Source: Actinomycetota bacterium
GTDB taxonomy: Bacteria; Actinomycetota; Acidimicrobiia; Acidimicrobiales; Poriferisodalaceae
Reading direction: 5' to 3'
Assembly (NCBI GenBank): GCA_014238065.1
Contig: JABABU010000027.1
Span: forward strand, 124,001 to 188,000
DNA length: 64,000 nucleotides
The stretch's first letter is position 1; every line of letters begins with the position of its first letter. Below are positions 38,893 through 47,888 of this stretch, one piece after another. The translations under genes and the position numbers were made by a program. The notes below the pieces were generated by a model. It worked only from the letters and a program-made list of their open reading frames with translations, did no database searches and had not been told where the DNA came from.

Positions 38893-38896
<4 letters not shown>
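38330..38896 (+). CDS. ECF-type RNA polymerase sigma factor
   Basis: A 188-residue sigma-70 family protein with region 2 (DPEGVANDVFLKAFRS, then FRSWIFATTRNHLIDEI) and region 4 (LTDAQRDVVVLRIIGDLSL, then VADIVGRPISAVKRLQARAL, a helix-turn-helix). It redirects RNA polymerase to a stress or envelope regulon. ATG 38330 follows a plausible promoter; ATG 38285 in frame would lie at the transcription start. Its TGA overlaps the GTG of the next gene (GTGA), the usual arrangement for a sigma/anti-sigma pair. Confidence 0.9.
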
Positions 38897-40020
<1,124 letters not shown>

Positions 40021-40026
40021 GTGAAC

Positions 40027-40057
40027 CCACTCCGCGGAGATGTCCCCCGCGGAGTGG
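40027..40057. terminator. Hairpin after the sigma/anti-sigma operon
   Basis: Perfect 11-bp stem CCACTCCGCGG (40027-40037) with CCGCGGAGTGG (40047-40057) and a 9-nt loop, starting 7 nt after the stop. There is no T-run. GC-rich hairpins without a U-tract are common terminators in actinobacteria. Confidence 0.6.
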
Positions 40058-40077
40058 ACAGGTGTCTGACACTTGTC
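40057..40077. repeat. Small hairpin with GGTGTCT-ACAC core
   Basis: GACAGGTGT (40057-40065) pairs with ACACTTGTC (40069-40077), one G-U, loop CTG. The core and the following CTCA resemble the hairpin at 45392-45420, suggesting a dispersed element. Confidence 0.45.
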
Positions 40078-40106
40078 TCAGCTAGCAGCCGCCACCATTC
40101 GCGATC

Positions 40107-40148
40107 CGCCGCCGAAATCTCAGGCCCAGTCCTGAGATTTCGGCGGCG
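40107..40148. terminator. Strong bidirectional hairpin between convergent genes
   Basis: A perfect 18-bp inverted repeat: CGCCGCCGAAATCTCAGG (40107-40124) and its complement at 40131-40148, with loop CCCAGT. It lies between the sigma operon and the convergent Rieske gene. It could terminate both transcripts or be an extragenic palindromic repeat. Confidence 0.7.
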
Positions 40149-40265
40149 TCGTCAGATGGCGATGCAACAAATGTCACAGCAACCCTCGGTGAAGTAGCCA
40201 TGGCCGATAAAACCTCATCATCGACGAACGTCTTCGAGAGCGATTCGTTCCGGGGCAAGAGGTGG

Positions 40266-41408
40266 CTAGCTCACCTCGACACCCAAGGCGTCTGCGACCA
40301 TGAGCTGAAAGTGATGCACTGCGTGTTCACTCAGTTCGGAACGCCGGTCATCGACGACGAAGCGACCCTGGTTGTAGCCATTTGATCGAAGACCGCGCTG
40401 GACGCTTTCACAGAGTCCTACGTCCTCCGGCTGCAACACGTCGCGCTGATACTCCATGGCCGATTCCAGCTGAGCGGTTGGACGGCCAGTCGGGCAGAAC
40501 CAGTCCTGGTATTCGATGCAGCGCTCTGCCTCGGTAGGCAACATCTGCAGGACTGACACGTGAGCATCCCCTGGATAGATCCAGATCGTGAGGTTCGGCC
40601 AGAGGAACCAGCCTGCGTAGCTGAAGTCGACCTTGCCCTTGGTGAACTGATAGGCAGAGTTGCCTTCGGTCGGCAAGCCATCTGACACATGACTCGAGTA
40701 CATCCTGTGCACGACCGACCGATAGCTGGGCATGTCGACCAGATCGACGAAGTCCCGGTGCGCAGGAGCACAGTGGTAGCACTCCAGGAAGTTGTCAACC
40801 ATGGTCTTCCAGTTGGCGGCCACCTCGAACACATCGCGTCTGGCGAACTCGATCTTGTCGATCTCTGGGCAGTAGTGGCGCAGTTCGTCCTCCAACCCGG
40901 GTGCCTGACTGGCCAGCGAACTGGCCTCGGGATCGAGGTTCACAAAGAGAAAACCGCAGAGACTCTCGACCTGAACCTGGGAGAGGGCAAAGTCACAATG
41001 ATCGAATCCGGACAAGTCGCCGGTGTTGCGGGAATGCTTCAGCGCGCCGTCCAGTCCATAGACCCACGCGTGATACGGACAGGTCAAGGCCTTCACGCGA
41101 CCGTGACCCTGGACCAATGAGTGCCCACGGTGTTTGCACACGTTGTGGAATGCGTTGATCGCATCGCTGTTGTCACGAGTCACCAGAATGTCTTGGTCGT
41201 ACACAGTGGCGGTGAGATAGTCGCCCGTGCTCGCCACCTGGCTCACATGCCCCACATAGAACCATGACTGTTCGAAGATCGCGGTCCGTTCTGCTCGGTG
41301 GACTGACGGATCCGTGTAGTACCGGGCAGGCAGTGTGAAGGATTCCGCGGGGTTCCGCCGGAGCGGTCGATCGGCAATATGGACACTGCGTTCGAAGTTC
41401 GCTGCCAT
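40266..41408 (-). CDS. Rieske oxygenase alpha subunit, betaine/choline/carnitine-monooxygenase-like
   Basis: A 380-residue Rieske oxygenase. [2Fe-2S] ligands are Cys91/His93 (CKHRGH) and Cys110/His113 (CPYHAWVYGLDGALKH). The iron triad is His212 and His217 in NFLECYHCAPAH plus Asp329 in QPEDVGLCE. ECYHCAPAH and the QGRFVVDDRRSELSEHAVHH end are typical of the quaternary-ammonium group (GbcA glycine-betaine demethylase, choline monooxygenase, CntA carnitine oxygenase). With a choline-sulfatase in the window, glycine betaine or choline is a reasonable guess, but the reductase partner is not adjacent. Confidence 0.83.
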   Translation of the reverse strand: MAANFERSVHIADRPLRRNPAESFTLPARYYTDPSVHRAERTAIFEQSWFYVGHVSQVASTGDYLTATVYDQDILVTRDNSDAINAFHNVCKHRGHSLVQGHGRVKALTCPYHAWVYGLDGALKHSRNTGDLSGFDHCDFALSQVQVESLCGFLFVNLDPEASSLASQAPGLEDELRHYCPEIDKIEFARRDVFEVAANWKTMVDNFLECYHCAPAHRDFVDLVDMPSYRSVVHRMYSSHVSDGLPTEGNSAYQFTKGKVDFSYAGWFLWPNLTIWIYPGDAHVSVLQMLPTEAERCIEYQDWFCPTGRPTAQLESAMEYQRDVLQPEDVGLCESVQRGLRSNGYNQGRFVVDDRRSELSEHAVHHFQLMVADALGVEVS

Positions 41409-41549
41409 GATCCGAGTCTTCCACTAAACGACGTCGCGACGTCACACGAGACTGCCCTCGACAGCAATGAACCTCTCGATACACGGGAGACCCAACGCGG
41501 TCAACCAGATCGCATCCCGACGTGACCGTGCCCGTCTTGTCGATCCTTT

Positions 41550-42026
41550 CTACGTCGCGATCGATGCCACGGCCGCTCCGGTGAGACGGATCAGGTCGGT
41601 CGGGGCGAGGCTCAGGTCGAGGCCGCGCTGGCCACCGCTGACGTAAATTCGGTCGCAGATCTCGGCTGACTCGTCGATGAATGTTGGATGGGTGCGTTGC
41701 TGACCGAGAGCGCTGATACCACCGGCGATGTAGCCAGTGGCCCGTTCGGCGTCGGCAACCGCAGCCATCGACGCTCGCTTTGCACCAGCAGCACGCGCCA
41801 ACGCTCTCAGGTCGAGCATGCCGGCAACTGGAACGATGGCGACAACCAGCGGACCACGATCTCCGTCGAGGCGAACCATCAGGGTCTTGAACACCATTCG
41901 AGGGTCGAGTCCGAGTACTTCGGCCGCCTCCATCCCGAACGAGTCGGCAGAAGGATCGTGGTCGTAGCGGTGAATCTGGTACTCGACGCCATGCTGGTCG
42001 AGAAGCACGATCGCGGGAGTGGCCAC
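41550..42026 (-). CDS. ybaK: YbaK/EbsC-type aminoacyl-tRNA deacylase
   Basis: A 158-residue editing domain. It begins VATPAIVLLDQHGVEYQIH, with the substrate Lys in RMVFKTLMVRLDG and the family segment TGYIAGGISALGQQR before THPTFIDESA. YbaK hydrolyses Cys-tRNA(Pro) and related misacylated tRNAs. GTG 42026 lies 4 nt after the stop of the DUF35 gene, so it rides at the end of a catabolic operon, an odd place for a tRNA quality-control enzyme. The motifs are clear. Confidence 0.87.
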   Translation of the reverse strand: MATPAIVLLDQHGVEYQIHRYDHDPSADSFGMEAAEVLGLDPRMVFKTLMVRLDGDRGPLVVAIVPVAGMLDLRALARAAGAKRASMAAVADAERATGYIAGGISALGQQRTHPTFIDESAEICDRIYVSGGQRGLDLSLAPTDLIRLTGAAVASIAT

Positions 42027-42030
42027 GACG

Positions 42031-42471
42031 TCAGTCCACCCGCTCCCACTGCAGAAGCGTGAACTCAGGATCCGCGTCGAGATGGTGCTCGAATACACCA
42101 CGCACAGACGCCCCGATGTCGAGCGACTGCATCGGGTCGCCGATGAGGTTCCCGACAATGTGCACCCCGCCAGCGTCAGGTAGTTCGACCAGAACGATGA
42201 TGTGCGGCCCTTGCTCGGCCAGCGCGGGGTGAACCGGGTGCCAGACCCGCTGGTGACTGAAGATGACGCCTTCCGCCGGTGTCTCGTCGAATCGCAGATC
42301 GAACGAGTGACACCGGTGACAGATCCACTCAGGACCCCATTGCCATCCGTCGCACAGGTTACAGCGCTGAATCCGTAGCCGACCCTGGGCGAGTCCGTCC
42401 CAGAACGGCGCATCCAGGCCATCAGGGGCCGGTGCTGGTGCCGGCAGACCGGGCTTGAGGTAACCGGTCAC
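42031..42471 (-). CDS. DUF35 zinc-ribbon / OB-fold acyl-CoA-associated protein
   Basis: A 146-residue partner of thiolase-like enzymes. The zinc ribbon is CNLCDGWQWGPEWICHRC, four Cys; the OB fold follows (GVIFSHQRVWHPVHPAL and IVGNLIGDP). DUF35 proteins associate with SCP-x-type thiolases, for example as the hydratase or aldolase partners in steroid side-chain removal. GTG 42471 overlaps the thiolase stop (GTGA), so the pair is coupled, as usual. Confidence 0.87.
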   Translation of the reverse strand: MTGYLKPGLPAPAPAPDGLDAPFWDGLAQGRLRIQRCNLCDGWQWGPEWICHRCHSFDLRFDETPAEGVIFSHQRVWHPVHPALAEQGPHIIVLVELPDAGGVHIVGNLIGDPMQSLDIGASVRGVFEHHLDADPEFTLLQWERVD

Positions 42472-43649
42472 AGTGCGGCCTCGCTTCCGAAGATGCACGT
42501 ACTGACGGGCGTCACCATCGGTCCCGCAATCATCATCGACACGTCGACCGAATCGACCTGGCTGCTGGACTGGCCCCACACTTGGCGTACCGCTTCGATG
42601 GTGAGGCCGAGTCCGTGCATGTAGCACTCGGCCAGATTTCCGCCGCTCGTGTTCAGCGGAAGGCTGCCGCCGTCGGCGATGAGGTTGTCCTTCCTGAAGA
42701 AGCTGTTGACCTGGTCAGGAGTACAGAAGCCGTGCTCGACCATGGCCATCACGACACCACCCGTGAAGTTCTCGTAGCTCTGTACGACATCGACGTCGGG
42801 CGGCCCGACTCCTGCCATTTCGTAGAGACGAGGCGCAACGGTGGCGAAGCTCGACGTGGCATACGTCGGGTCGTTGTGGACGGGTGCTCCGGCTCGACGG
42901 TGCGAACCCGAGACCGCTCCGAGCACGAAGCACGGGTCGTTCGGGAAGTCGTTGGCCCGGTCGGCGGACACCAGGATCATCGCCGCCGCGCCGTCGTTCT
43001 CCTGACAACAGTCGTACAGGTGGAACGGCTCGACGATCCAGCGTGACGAGTCGTACTTCTCCTCGTCCAGAGGTCGGCCGTACATGAGAGCTCGCGGGTT
43101 CGACTGAGCGTGGTGGTACGACGCAAGCGCCACCGCCCTCAGCGCCTCCTGTTCCACGCCGTGATCGTGCATGAATCTCGTGACCCGCATCACGAACTGC
43201 TGCGCGGCCGACATCAGGCCATACGGAACGGTGTGGGCGCCAGGTCCTGCGACATGCGACCGGCGAGGTCCCTGACCGAACCGACCGAACTGGCCTTGAG
43301 CCAACGCCCGAAACACCACGACACACTCGGCCTGCCCTGTGGCGATCGCGGCTGCCGCGTTGGCAACCGCCCCGGCGGTTCCCCCTCCACCGCCACCCCA
43401 CTGCATCAGTGCCACCCGCAAATCGTTCACGTTGAGCGCAGCTGCGAGACGTGACGCGTCGTTGCGATCATTGCTGTACGACGAAAACCCATCGATCTCA
43501 TTCGGCGAGATGCCGGCGTTCTCACACGCCGCAACGATCGCCTTCAAGGCCAGCGTGAACTCGGCGTCCGGCGACTGGCCATGCTTGTAGTACTCGGTTT
43601 CGGCCGCACCGACAACGGCGACCCTTCCCCGCAGTGTGCGATCGATCAT
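42468..43649 (-). CDS. Thiolase-like lipid-transfer (SCP-x/Ltp2-type) protein
   Basis: A 393-residue thiolase-fold protein (RGRVAVVGAAETEYYKHG start). At the position of the nucleophilic Cys it has MQWGGGGGGTAGAVANAA, so it lacks the residue needed for Claisen thiolysis. The C-terminal LPLNTSGGNLAECYMHGLG is standard for SCP-x/Ltp2. Such Cys-less members include retro-aldolases that work with a DUF35 partner. It overlaps its neighbours on both sides (ATGA and GTGA), strongly indicating a complex with the DUF35 protein. Confidence 0.85.
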   Translation of the reverse strand: MIDRTLRGRVAVVGAAETEYYKHGQSPDAEFTLALKAIVAACENAGISPNEIDGFSSYSNDRNDASRLAAALNVNDLRVALMQWGGGGGGTAGAVANAAAAIATGQAECVVVFRALAQGQFGRFGQGPRRSHVAGPGAHTVPYGLMSAAQQFVMRVTRFMHDHGVEQEALRAVALASYHHAQSNPRALMYGRPLDEEKYDSSRWIVEPFHLYDCCQENDGAAAMILVSADRANDFPNDPCFVLGAVSGSHRRAGAPVHNDPTYATSSFATVAPRLYEMAGVGPPDVDVVQSYENFTGGVVMAMVEHGFCTPDQVNSFFRKDNLIADGGSLPLNTSGGNLAECYMHGLGLTIEAVRQVWGQSSSQVDSVDVSMMIAGPMVTPVSTCIFGSEAAL

Positions 43650-44887
43650 CGGGCCGCCGCAGCAGTATCGGGCTGATCGAGGTACCTCTCAGGAATCTCG
43701 AATCCGAAGACGTTCACCGCGTTCAACCCGAGAACTCGCGCCCGCTCGCTGTCGTCGAGTTGGCCCATCGTCCGTTCGATCGCCTCAGCCGAATGAGGCC
43801 ACGTTCCCTCGTGATGCGGGAAGTCGTTCGCCCACATGAAGTTGTCGACGAGACCGTGTTCGCGGGCCAGATCGAGTCCGACCTTGTCCTCCTGGAAACT
43901 GGCAAAACCCTGACGCTTGAAGTATGCGCTCGGCATCATCTCGAGTTTCGGGCGAACGAACATGTGGTGCTTCAGGTACGCCTCGTCCATGGCCTGAAGC
44001 GCCCAGGCCACCCAGCCGATGCCGGCTTCGATACTGCCAAACCTGAGGGTCGGGAACGATTCGGCGACACCCGACGCGCAGATGTTGATCAGCGGCTCCA
44101 TCGTCGGCGCAAGCGAGTGCACCGCATAGTTGATGACAGCGCCACCGCGGCTCCGAGACGCCCTGGGATCGCGACCAGTCGACACGTGGAACGTCACAGG
44201 CAGATCGACGTCGGTGATGCACTCCCACAATGGATCGAACTCGCGAAGGTTGTAGTTCAGGTCCCCGTGATCGGGTGGACCCCAGATCGGCTTGCACGGC
44301 AGCGTCAGACCTCGGAATCCGAGGGTGGCACAGCGTTCGATCTCGGCGATGGCCGTTTCGAGATTCGCGGGCGCTATCGCGGCCAAAGGAGAGAGGCAGT
44401 GGTTGAAGTCGGCAAACGTCTCCCACGCCCAGTCGTTGTAGGCCCGGCACATCGCCGTCGAGAACTCGGCATCGGTCGTCGCCCAGATGGTGAGGCCCTT
44501 GTTCGGAAAGAGGATCTCGGCATCGACACCATCGAGTGCCAGATCGGCGACCCGCTCCTGTGGGGTGCGACCTGAACGATTGCGCAAACGGTCCTCACCG
44601 TCGAACTTGATATCGCGGAGCTTCAGCGGTTGCCTGAATCCCTCGGTTTTCTGATATTTCTCACCCTTCGACCCGAGCGTGATGCCTGGAAGACGATCGC
44701 GATACTTCGAATCGCAGCGCTCGAGCCACAAGTCGTTCGGCTCCTGGACGTGCCCGTCTGCCGACACCATGAAGTACTTGTTCGGAGCCGTCGGCCTGAC
44801 GGAACGCGGCCAATCGGTCGCACCAGGTGTGTCGAGACGCCACTCGTTGTTGGCATCAGGAACCGAAGTGTCCCCTGCAAGCGTCAT
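43646..44887 (-). CDS. Amidohydrolase-2 family (PF04909-type) hydrolase/decarboxylase
   Basis: A 413-residue TIM-barrel metal enzyme. The N-terminal site is FMVSADGHVQEPNDLW (in place of HxH, D-G-H), then LFPNKGLTIWA, FHVSTGRDPRA and the late acid WANDFPHHEGTWPHS. This family covers ACMSD-type decarboxylases and ring-opening hydrolases; actinobacterial copies often accompany thiolase/DUF35 pairs. ATG 44887 has GGGGGAA immediately upstream. It is the first gene of a four-gene minus-strand operon and may process the acyl substrate before the thiolase-like step. Confidence 0.83.
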   Translation of the reverse strand: MTLAGDTSVPDANNEWRLDTPGATDWPRSVRPTAPNKYFMVSADGHVQEPNDLWLERCDSKYRDRLPGITLGSKGEKYQKTEGFRQPLKLRDIKFDGEDRLRNRSGRTPQERVADLALDGVDAEILFPNKGLTIWATTDAEFSTAMCRAYNDWAWETFADFNHCLSPLAAIAPANLETAIAEIERCATLGFRGLTLPCKPIWGPPDHGDLNYNLREFDPLWECITDVDLPVTFHVSTGRDPRASRSRGGAVINYAVHSLAPTMEPLINICASGVAESFPTLRFGSIEAGIGWVAWALQAMDEAYLKHHMFVRPKLEMMPSAYFKRQGFASFQEDKVGLDLAREHGLVDNFMWANDFPHHEGTWPHSAEAIERTMGQLDDSERARVLGLNAVNVFGFEIPERYLDQPDTAAAAR

Positions 44888-44951
44888 TGTTCCCCCATCT
44901 ACTCTGCTCCCATCTGAACACACGCCCGGTCCCCCGGCCCAACGGGGGCGG

Positions 44952-45380
44952 CTGTTCTCGCTCATCCAGCGCGTGCTCGACGTCGAGAACGCCCTGTATC
45001 CAGGCAGCTATGTCGACATCGCTCCCTCGTTTGTCATTTCGTCGGTCACCTACGTCGACACCGACGGACGCGCTGCCAGGTTCTTCGCCGACAGGGAAGG
45101 CATCGACGAGTTGATCGCCGATCCCCCTGGCGGACCGGGCTCGCCGGACGTGTCCTTCATCCACGGCGACACTGCGCTCGCGGTTCTCGATCCTCGGCTC
45201 AACCTCTTCGGCGTCGTTCGCTCACGCAACGGCGACTACACGGTGACGCCGGACAGCCTCGACACATATCTCGTTCCGAAGTCCGACTCGCCCGTGACTC
45301 GCGAACTCATCGAGGAGACCGGTAGAGGCGTGGTCTACACCCGCACCGAATTCGCCTACCTCTTCGAACGCATCAGGTAA
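44952..45380 (+). pseudogene. Methyltransferase-like protein with internal deletion and no clear start
   Basis: The frame reads RVLDVENALYPGSYVDIAPS, then VTYVDTDGRAARFFADREG and, at the end, LVPKSDSPVTREL and YTRTEFAYLF. From memory this matches an actinobacterial SAM-methyltransferase-like family in which about 60 residues carrying an LLVSLYAGFVS-type motif lie between an HxD and a SHGDA segment. Here FIHGD joins directly to TALAVLDPRL, as if that section were lost. No ATG, GTG or TTG is available without running far into the divergent amidohydrolase; CTG 44952 or 44904 are the only options. Confidence 0.45.
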
Positions 45381-45391
45381 CCGACCCAAGA

Positions 45392-45420
45392 TGAGACGCG
45401 GTGTCTAACACCGTGTCTCA
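45392..45420. terminator. Bidirectional hairpin between convergent genes
   Basis: TGAGACGCGGTGT (45392-45404) pairs with ACACCGTGTCTCA (45408-45420): 13 bp with one G-U, loop CTA. It starts 12 nt after one stop and ends 22 nt before the convergent VOC stop, a textbook place for a shared terminator. Its core matches the hairpin at 40057-40077. Confidence 0.65.
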
Positions 45421-45441
45421 CCTTCGGGTGGACGAGGCGCC

Positions 45442-45894
45442 TCAGAAGAACTGATCGATGAGGATCTGGTTGCCGTCGGGGTCGGTGAGCATGAGGTGAT
45501 CGGGGCCTGACTCGGTCGCCGTCCCACGTGTGAGCTCGACACCGGCGTCTCGTAATCGTCGTTCGATCACCCGCACGTCGGTAAAGCCTTCGAGCGGACC
45601 CGGCAGGCCCTCTTCGTCCCCCGGCCCGGCGATGACACCCTCGTCAGCATAGTCGGGCCAGTTCTGCGGCAGCCCCGGGTTGAACGTGAGGATGTTGCCT
45701 TCGAAGATGCCCGTGAACGCGCCGATCTTCGTGGTTCCGTTGCTGAGGATCCGATAGTCGCCATCGCCGCCGATGACGCTGAACCCGAGCGCCTCGTAGA
45801 ACTTCACCGACCGGTCCAAATCGCGGACAGCGAGACTGACCGAGAAGCATCCGAGGTCAACTGGCCCTTTCATATCGGCGTCAAGGGGTCTCAT
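45442..45894 (-). CDS. VOC-family (glyoxalase/dioxygenase fold) protein
   Basis: A 150-residue vicinal-oxygen-chelate protein. The first half begins FSVSLAVRDLDRSVKFYEAL and the second carries RRLRDAGVELTRG and MLTDPDGNQILID with the metal-binding Glu/Asp-type end. Members are glyoxalases, extradiol dioxygenases, or antibiotic-binding proteins; the subtype is not clear. It is a single gene. Confidence 0.82.
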   Translation of the reverse strand: MRPLDADMKGPVDLGCFSVSLAVRDLDRSVKFYEALGFSVIGGDGDYRILSNGTTKIGAFTGIFEGNILTFNPGLPQNWPDYADEGVIAGPGDEEGLPGPLEGFTDVRVIERRLRDAGVELTRGTATESGPDHLMLTDPDGNQILIDQFF

Positions 45895-46042
45895 ACCGTC
45901 ATCTCGTCAGGGATCGGGTGATCGCAGCCAAAAGGTAATTCGCCTCGGTCTCGATACCAAGCAGATGTCGCGGCCGGGTCGGGACATCGGAAGAACGATC
46001 TGCCGATGCCAGTGACTTTCTCCATCGGGTCCTGGTGAGGTA

Positions 46043-46711
46043 TCAACCGAAAACGTCGATGGCGACTGGATCCCAGACGCCGATATCTCCGTCGACGAAC
46101 ACTGACACGCTCGAGAGCATCTCTTCCATCCCGTCGAGCCGACCTTTGCGAACAACTGTCTCGGCCAGGATGTCGACGTACGGTTTCATCGACTCGATGA
46201 TCTGGTACGACTTCGATCCTGGGTTCGGGTCATCGAGGATGGTGAGTTTGAACAGGACCTGCTGCACCTGTTCGTCCCGAACCAAGTCGAACACCGCGGG
46301 TTCGATCGGTTCTGGTGAAGCATGTTCGGCGATCTCGGACATGACGAGATTGCGGGTGACCCTGGTCCGCACTCGATTCACCGACGGCAGGTCGAACGAC
46401 ATCTCGAGGAAATCAGGATGGCGGAGGATCAAGAATGTGAGTTCCTCGACCTTCTTTCGGTCGACTGTGACCGAATTCCCATCAGCGAAGACGACCGTGG
46501 CCGCGATCGGGTCGTAGTCAGGCGCGGCCGTGGTCAGCGGGATTGTCGTCTCGATCGGAACAACGGTTAGCTCTTCGCGGCTCAGCCCCGCGAACAAGAG
46601 CCCCGCTGCCAGCGCGGCCATCAGAACCACCGACACATTCCGGCGCAGCGGATTCGACTGGGCGATGGCCTCGTGAGCCTGCGCTTCCGGAGGCCGATCA
46701 TGCCCGGTCAT
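46043..46711 (-). CDS. Single-pass membrane protein of unknown function
   Basis: A 222-residue protein: a short cytoplasmic N terminus, one helix (VSVVLMAALAAGLLFAGL), then an extracytoplasmic domain with TVVFADGNSVTVDRKKVEEL and EMSFDLPSVNRVRTRVTRNL. I do not recognise the domain; the spacing of RDEQVQQVLFKLTI suggests a peptidyl-prolyl-isomerase-associated or SurA-like helical module but this is weak. It is the last gene of a three-gene operon (ATGA overlap) with two paralogous unknown proteins. Confidence 0.6.
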   Translation of the reverse strand: MTGHDRPPEAQAHEAIAQSNPLRRNVSVVLMAALAAGLLFAGLSREELTVVPIETTIPLTTAAPDYDPIAATVVFADGNSVTVDRKKVEELTFLILRHPDFLEMSFDLPSVNRVRTRVTRNLVMSEIAEHASPEPIEPAVFDLVRDEQVQQVLFKLTILDDPNPGSKSYQIIESMKPYVDILAETVVRKGRLDGMEEMLSSVSVFVDGDIGVWDPVAIDVFG

Positions 46712-47124
46712 TCGTCGGCCTCATTTCCATTGTCACCCTCATCGGGCTCATCTCTTTCGTCGTCGGCAATTTCGGCGTCGAGGGAGCGGAACGCCTCTTC
46801 ATAGTCGTCCTGTGAAGGATGGGCTTCCTTTCCGGCAACGACATCGGCAATCGCACGCTCAGGCAGCGGAATGGCTTGGTTCATTCGGGTTCGGTCTCGC
46901 TCGCTGACAAAGAGGCTGGGCGGAAGGTGATTCTCGAACGACTTCAGGTAAGCGTCCTTGTGTTTCGCCATGCGGTCCCAGCCGTTCGACCACAGCTCGC
47001 CGGTGGGGCCCGCCATGTGACGGGCTGCTTTTCCGAGGTCGTTCGGACCCATCTTCTTTCTGCCTGAACGGCGCGCTGCCCACTCTCTGAAAAAGTTCCG
47101 GACCTTGCGACGCAGAACGCTCAT
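46708..47124 (-). CDS. Uncharacterised paralogue A (GPTG / PPSLFVSERDRTR family)
   Basis: A 138-residue soluble protein with a basic N terminus (RRKVRNFFREWAARRSGRKK), then HMAGPTGELW and the conserved block HLPPSLFVSERDRTRMNQA, ERAIADVVAG, and an acidic C-terminal tail. It is clearly related to the protein encoded immediately upstream, one nt away. No known domain recognised. The overlap with the membrane protein (ATGA) indicates one functional unit. Confidence 0.65.
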   Translation of the reverse strand: MSVLRRKVRNFFREWAARRSGRKKMGPNDLGKAARHMAGPTGELWSNGWDRMAKHKDAYLKSFENHLPPSLFVSERDRTRMNQAIPLPERAIADVVAGKEAHPSQDDYEEAFRSLDAEIADDERDEPDEGDNGNEADE

Positions 47125-47125
47125 C

Positions 47126-47569
47126 TCAGTCGTCCGTATGGTCGTCGCCGTCTGGGTCGGTGAGCGATTCGCCCCAACCAGAGGCACCCTCGACAACCTC
47201 AGACTCGCCGATGAAGCGATGTACGGCCTCGGCGTCGATCTTCCTGAACTCGTCTTCGTAATCAGAGAGCCTCGGCTTGTTGACCGAGCCGGCAACGACA
47301 TCATGGATAGCGCGTTCGGACAACGGCATCGCCTGGTGGAGACGGGTACGGTCACGTTCGCTGACGAAGAGGCTGGGCGGAATGTGGTCGTCGAACGACT
47401 TGAGGTAGGCCGCGCCATCGGACGCGACCTTGTCGACGGACTTCGTCAACATGTAGCCCGTGGGGCCAACGATGTGACGTGTGGCTTTCCTGATGTCGGA
47501 GTGGTTGATCGGACGGCGTCCGGCCCGGTGCGCAAGCCATTCCTTGAAGAACCGTTGGATTCGTCGCAT
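47126..47569 (-). CDS. Uncharacterised paralogue B (GPTG / PPSLFVSERDRTR family)
   Basis: A 147-residue homologue of the downstream gene. It aligns throughout: RRIQRFFKEWLAHRAGRR, HIVGPTGYML, HIPPSLFVSERDRTRLHQA, LSERAIHDVVAG, then an acidic tail ending DPDGDDHTDD. The basic head and acidic tail flanking a conserved core suggest self-interaction or DNA/RNA/membrane contact, but no function is known to me. It is the first gene of the operon and ends 1 nt before paralogue A. Confidence 0.65.
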   Translation of the reverse strand: MRRIQRFFKEWLAHRAGRRPINHSDIRKATRHIVGPTGYMLTKSVDKVASDGAAYLKSFDDHIPPSLFVSERDRTRLHQAMPLSERAIHDVVAGSVNKPRLSDYEDEFRKIDAEAVHRFIGESEVVEGASGWGESLTDPDGDDHTDD

Positions 47570-47730
47570 GTCGCTCCCGACCCCGGGGTACCGGACTCAC
47601 GTCCGATCTTACTGAGGTCACGTGGTCTGCGTCCCCGCAGACTCCGGCCTTGGACCCTGCTGAGGACGACCCAAGCTCTCGACGACCAAGACATGGCCGC
47701 CCACCCACCTGATTGGCTCAACGGAATGGA

Positions 47731-47868
47731 CACATCGCGGGATTCGCTCGTCGCACTCTCATCGAAGCGAACATCATCATGGTCGACGCCCTCGGGTACG
47801 AGGGTCTCCAAGGCCTGCTCATCGGTTCAGTAGCGAACTGGATTCTCGGCCACGAACCACCGTTCTGA
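47731..47868 (+). pseudogene. Remnant of a universal-stress (UspA) protein C terminus
   Basis: The frame ending at TGA 47866 reads RRTLIEANIIMVDALGYEG then LQGLLIGSVANWILGHEPPF. The piece LGYEGLQGLLIGSV fits the Usp ATP-binding motif G-x2-G-x9-G-S, with the first Gly changed to Asp. An in-frame stop at 47710 and no start codon leave only about 45 residues, so it is a gene tail. It occupies the 319-nt gap 47570-47888, which otherwise holds nothing I can support. Confidence 0.5.
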
Positions 47869-47888
47869 TGCCGGCGGCCGGCTGATCT

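Noticed and set aside
40200-40385. 61-codon plus-strand frame
   Set aside because: It overlaps the end of the Rieske gene in antisense and has no ribosome site.
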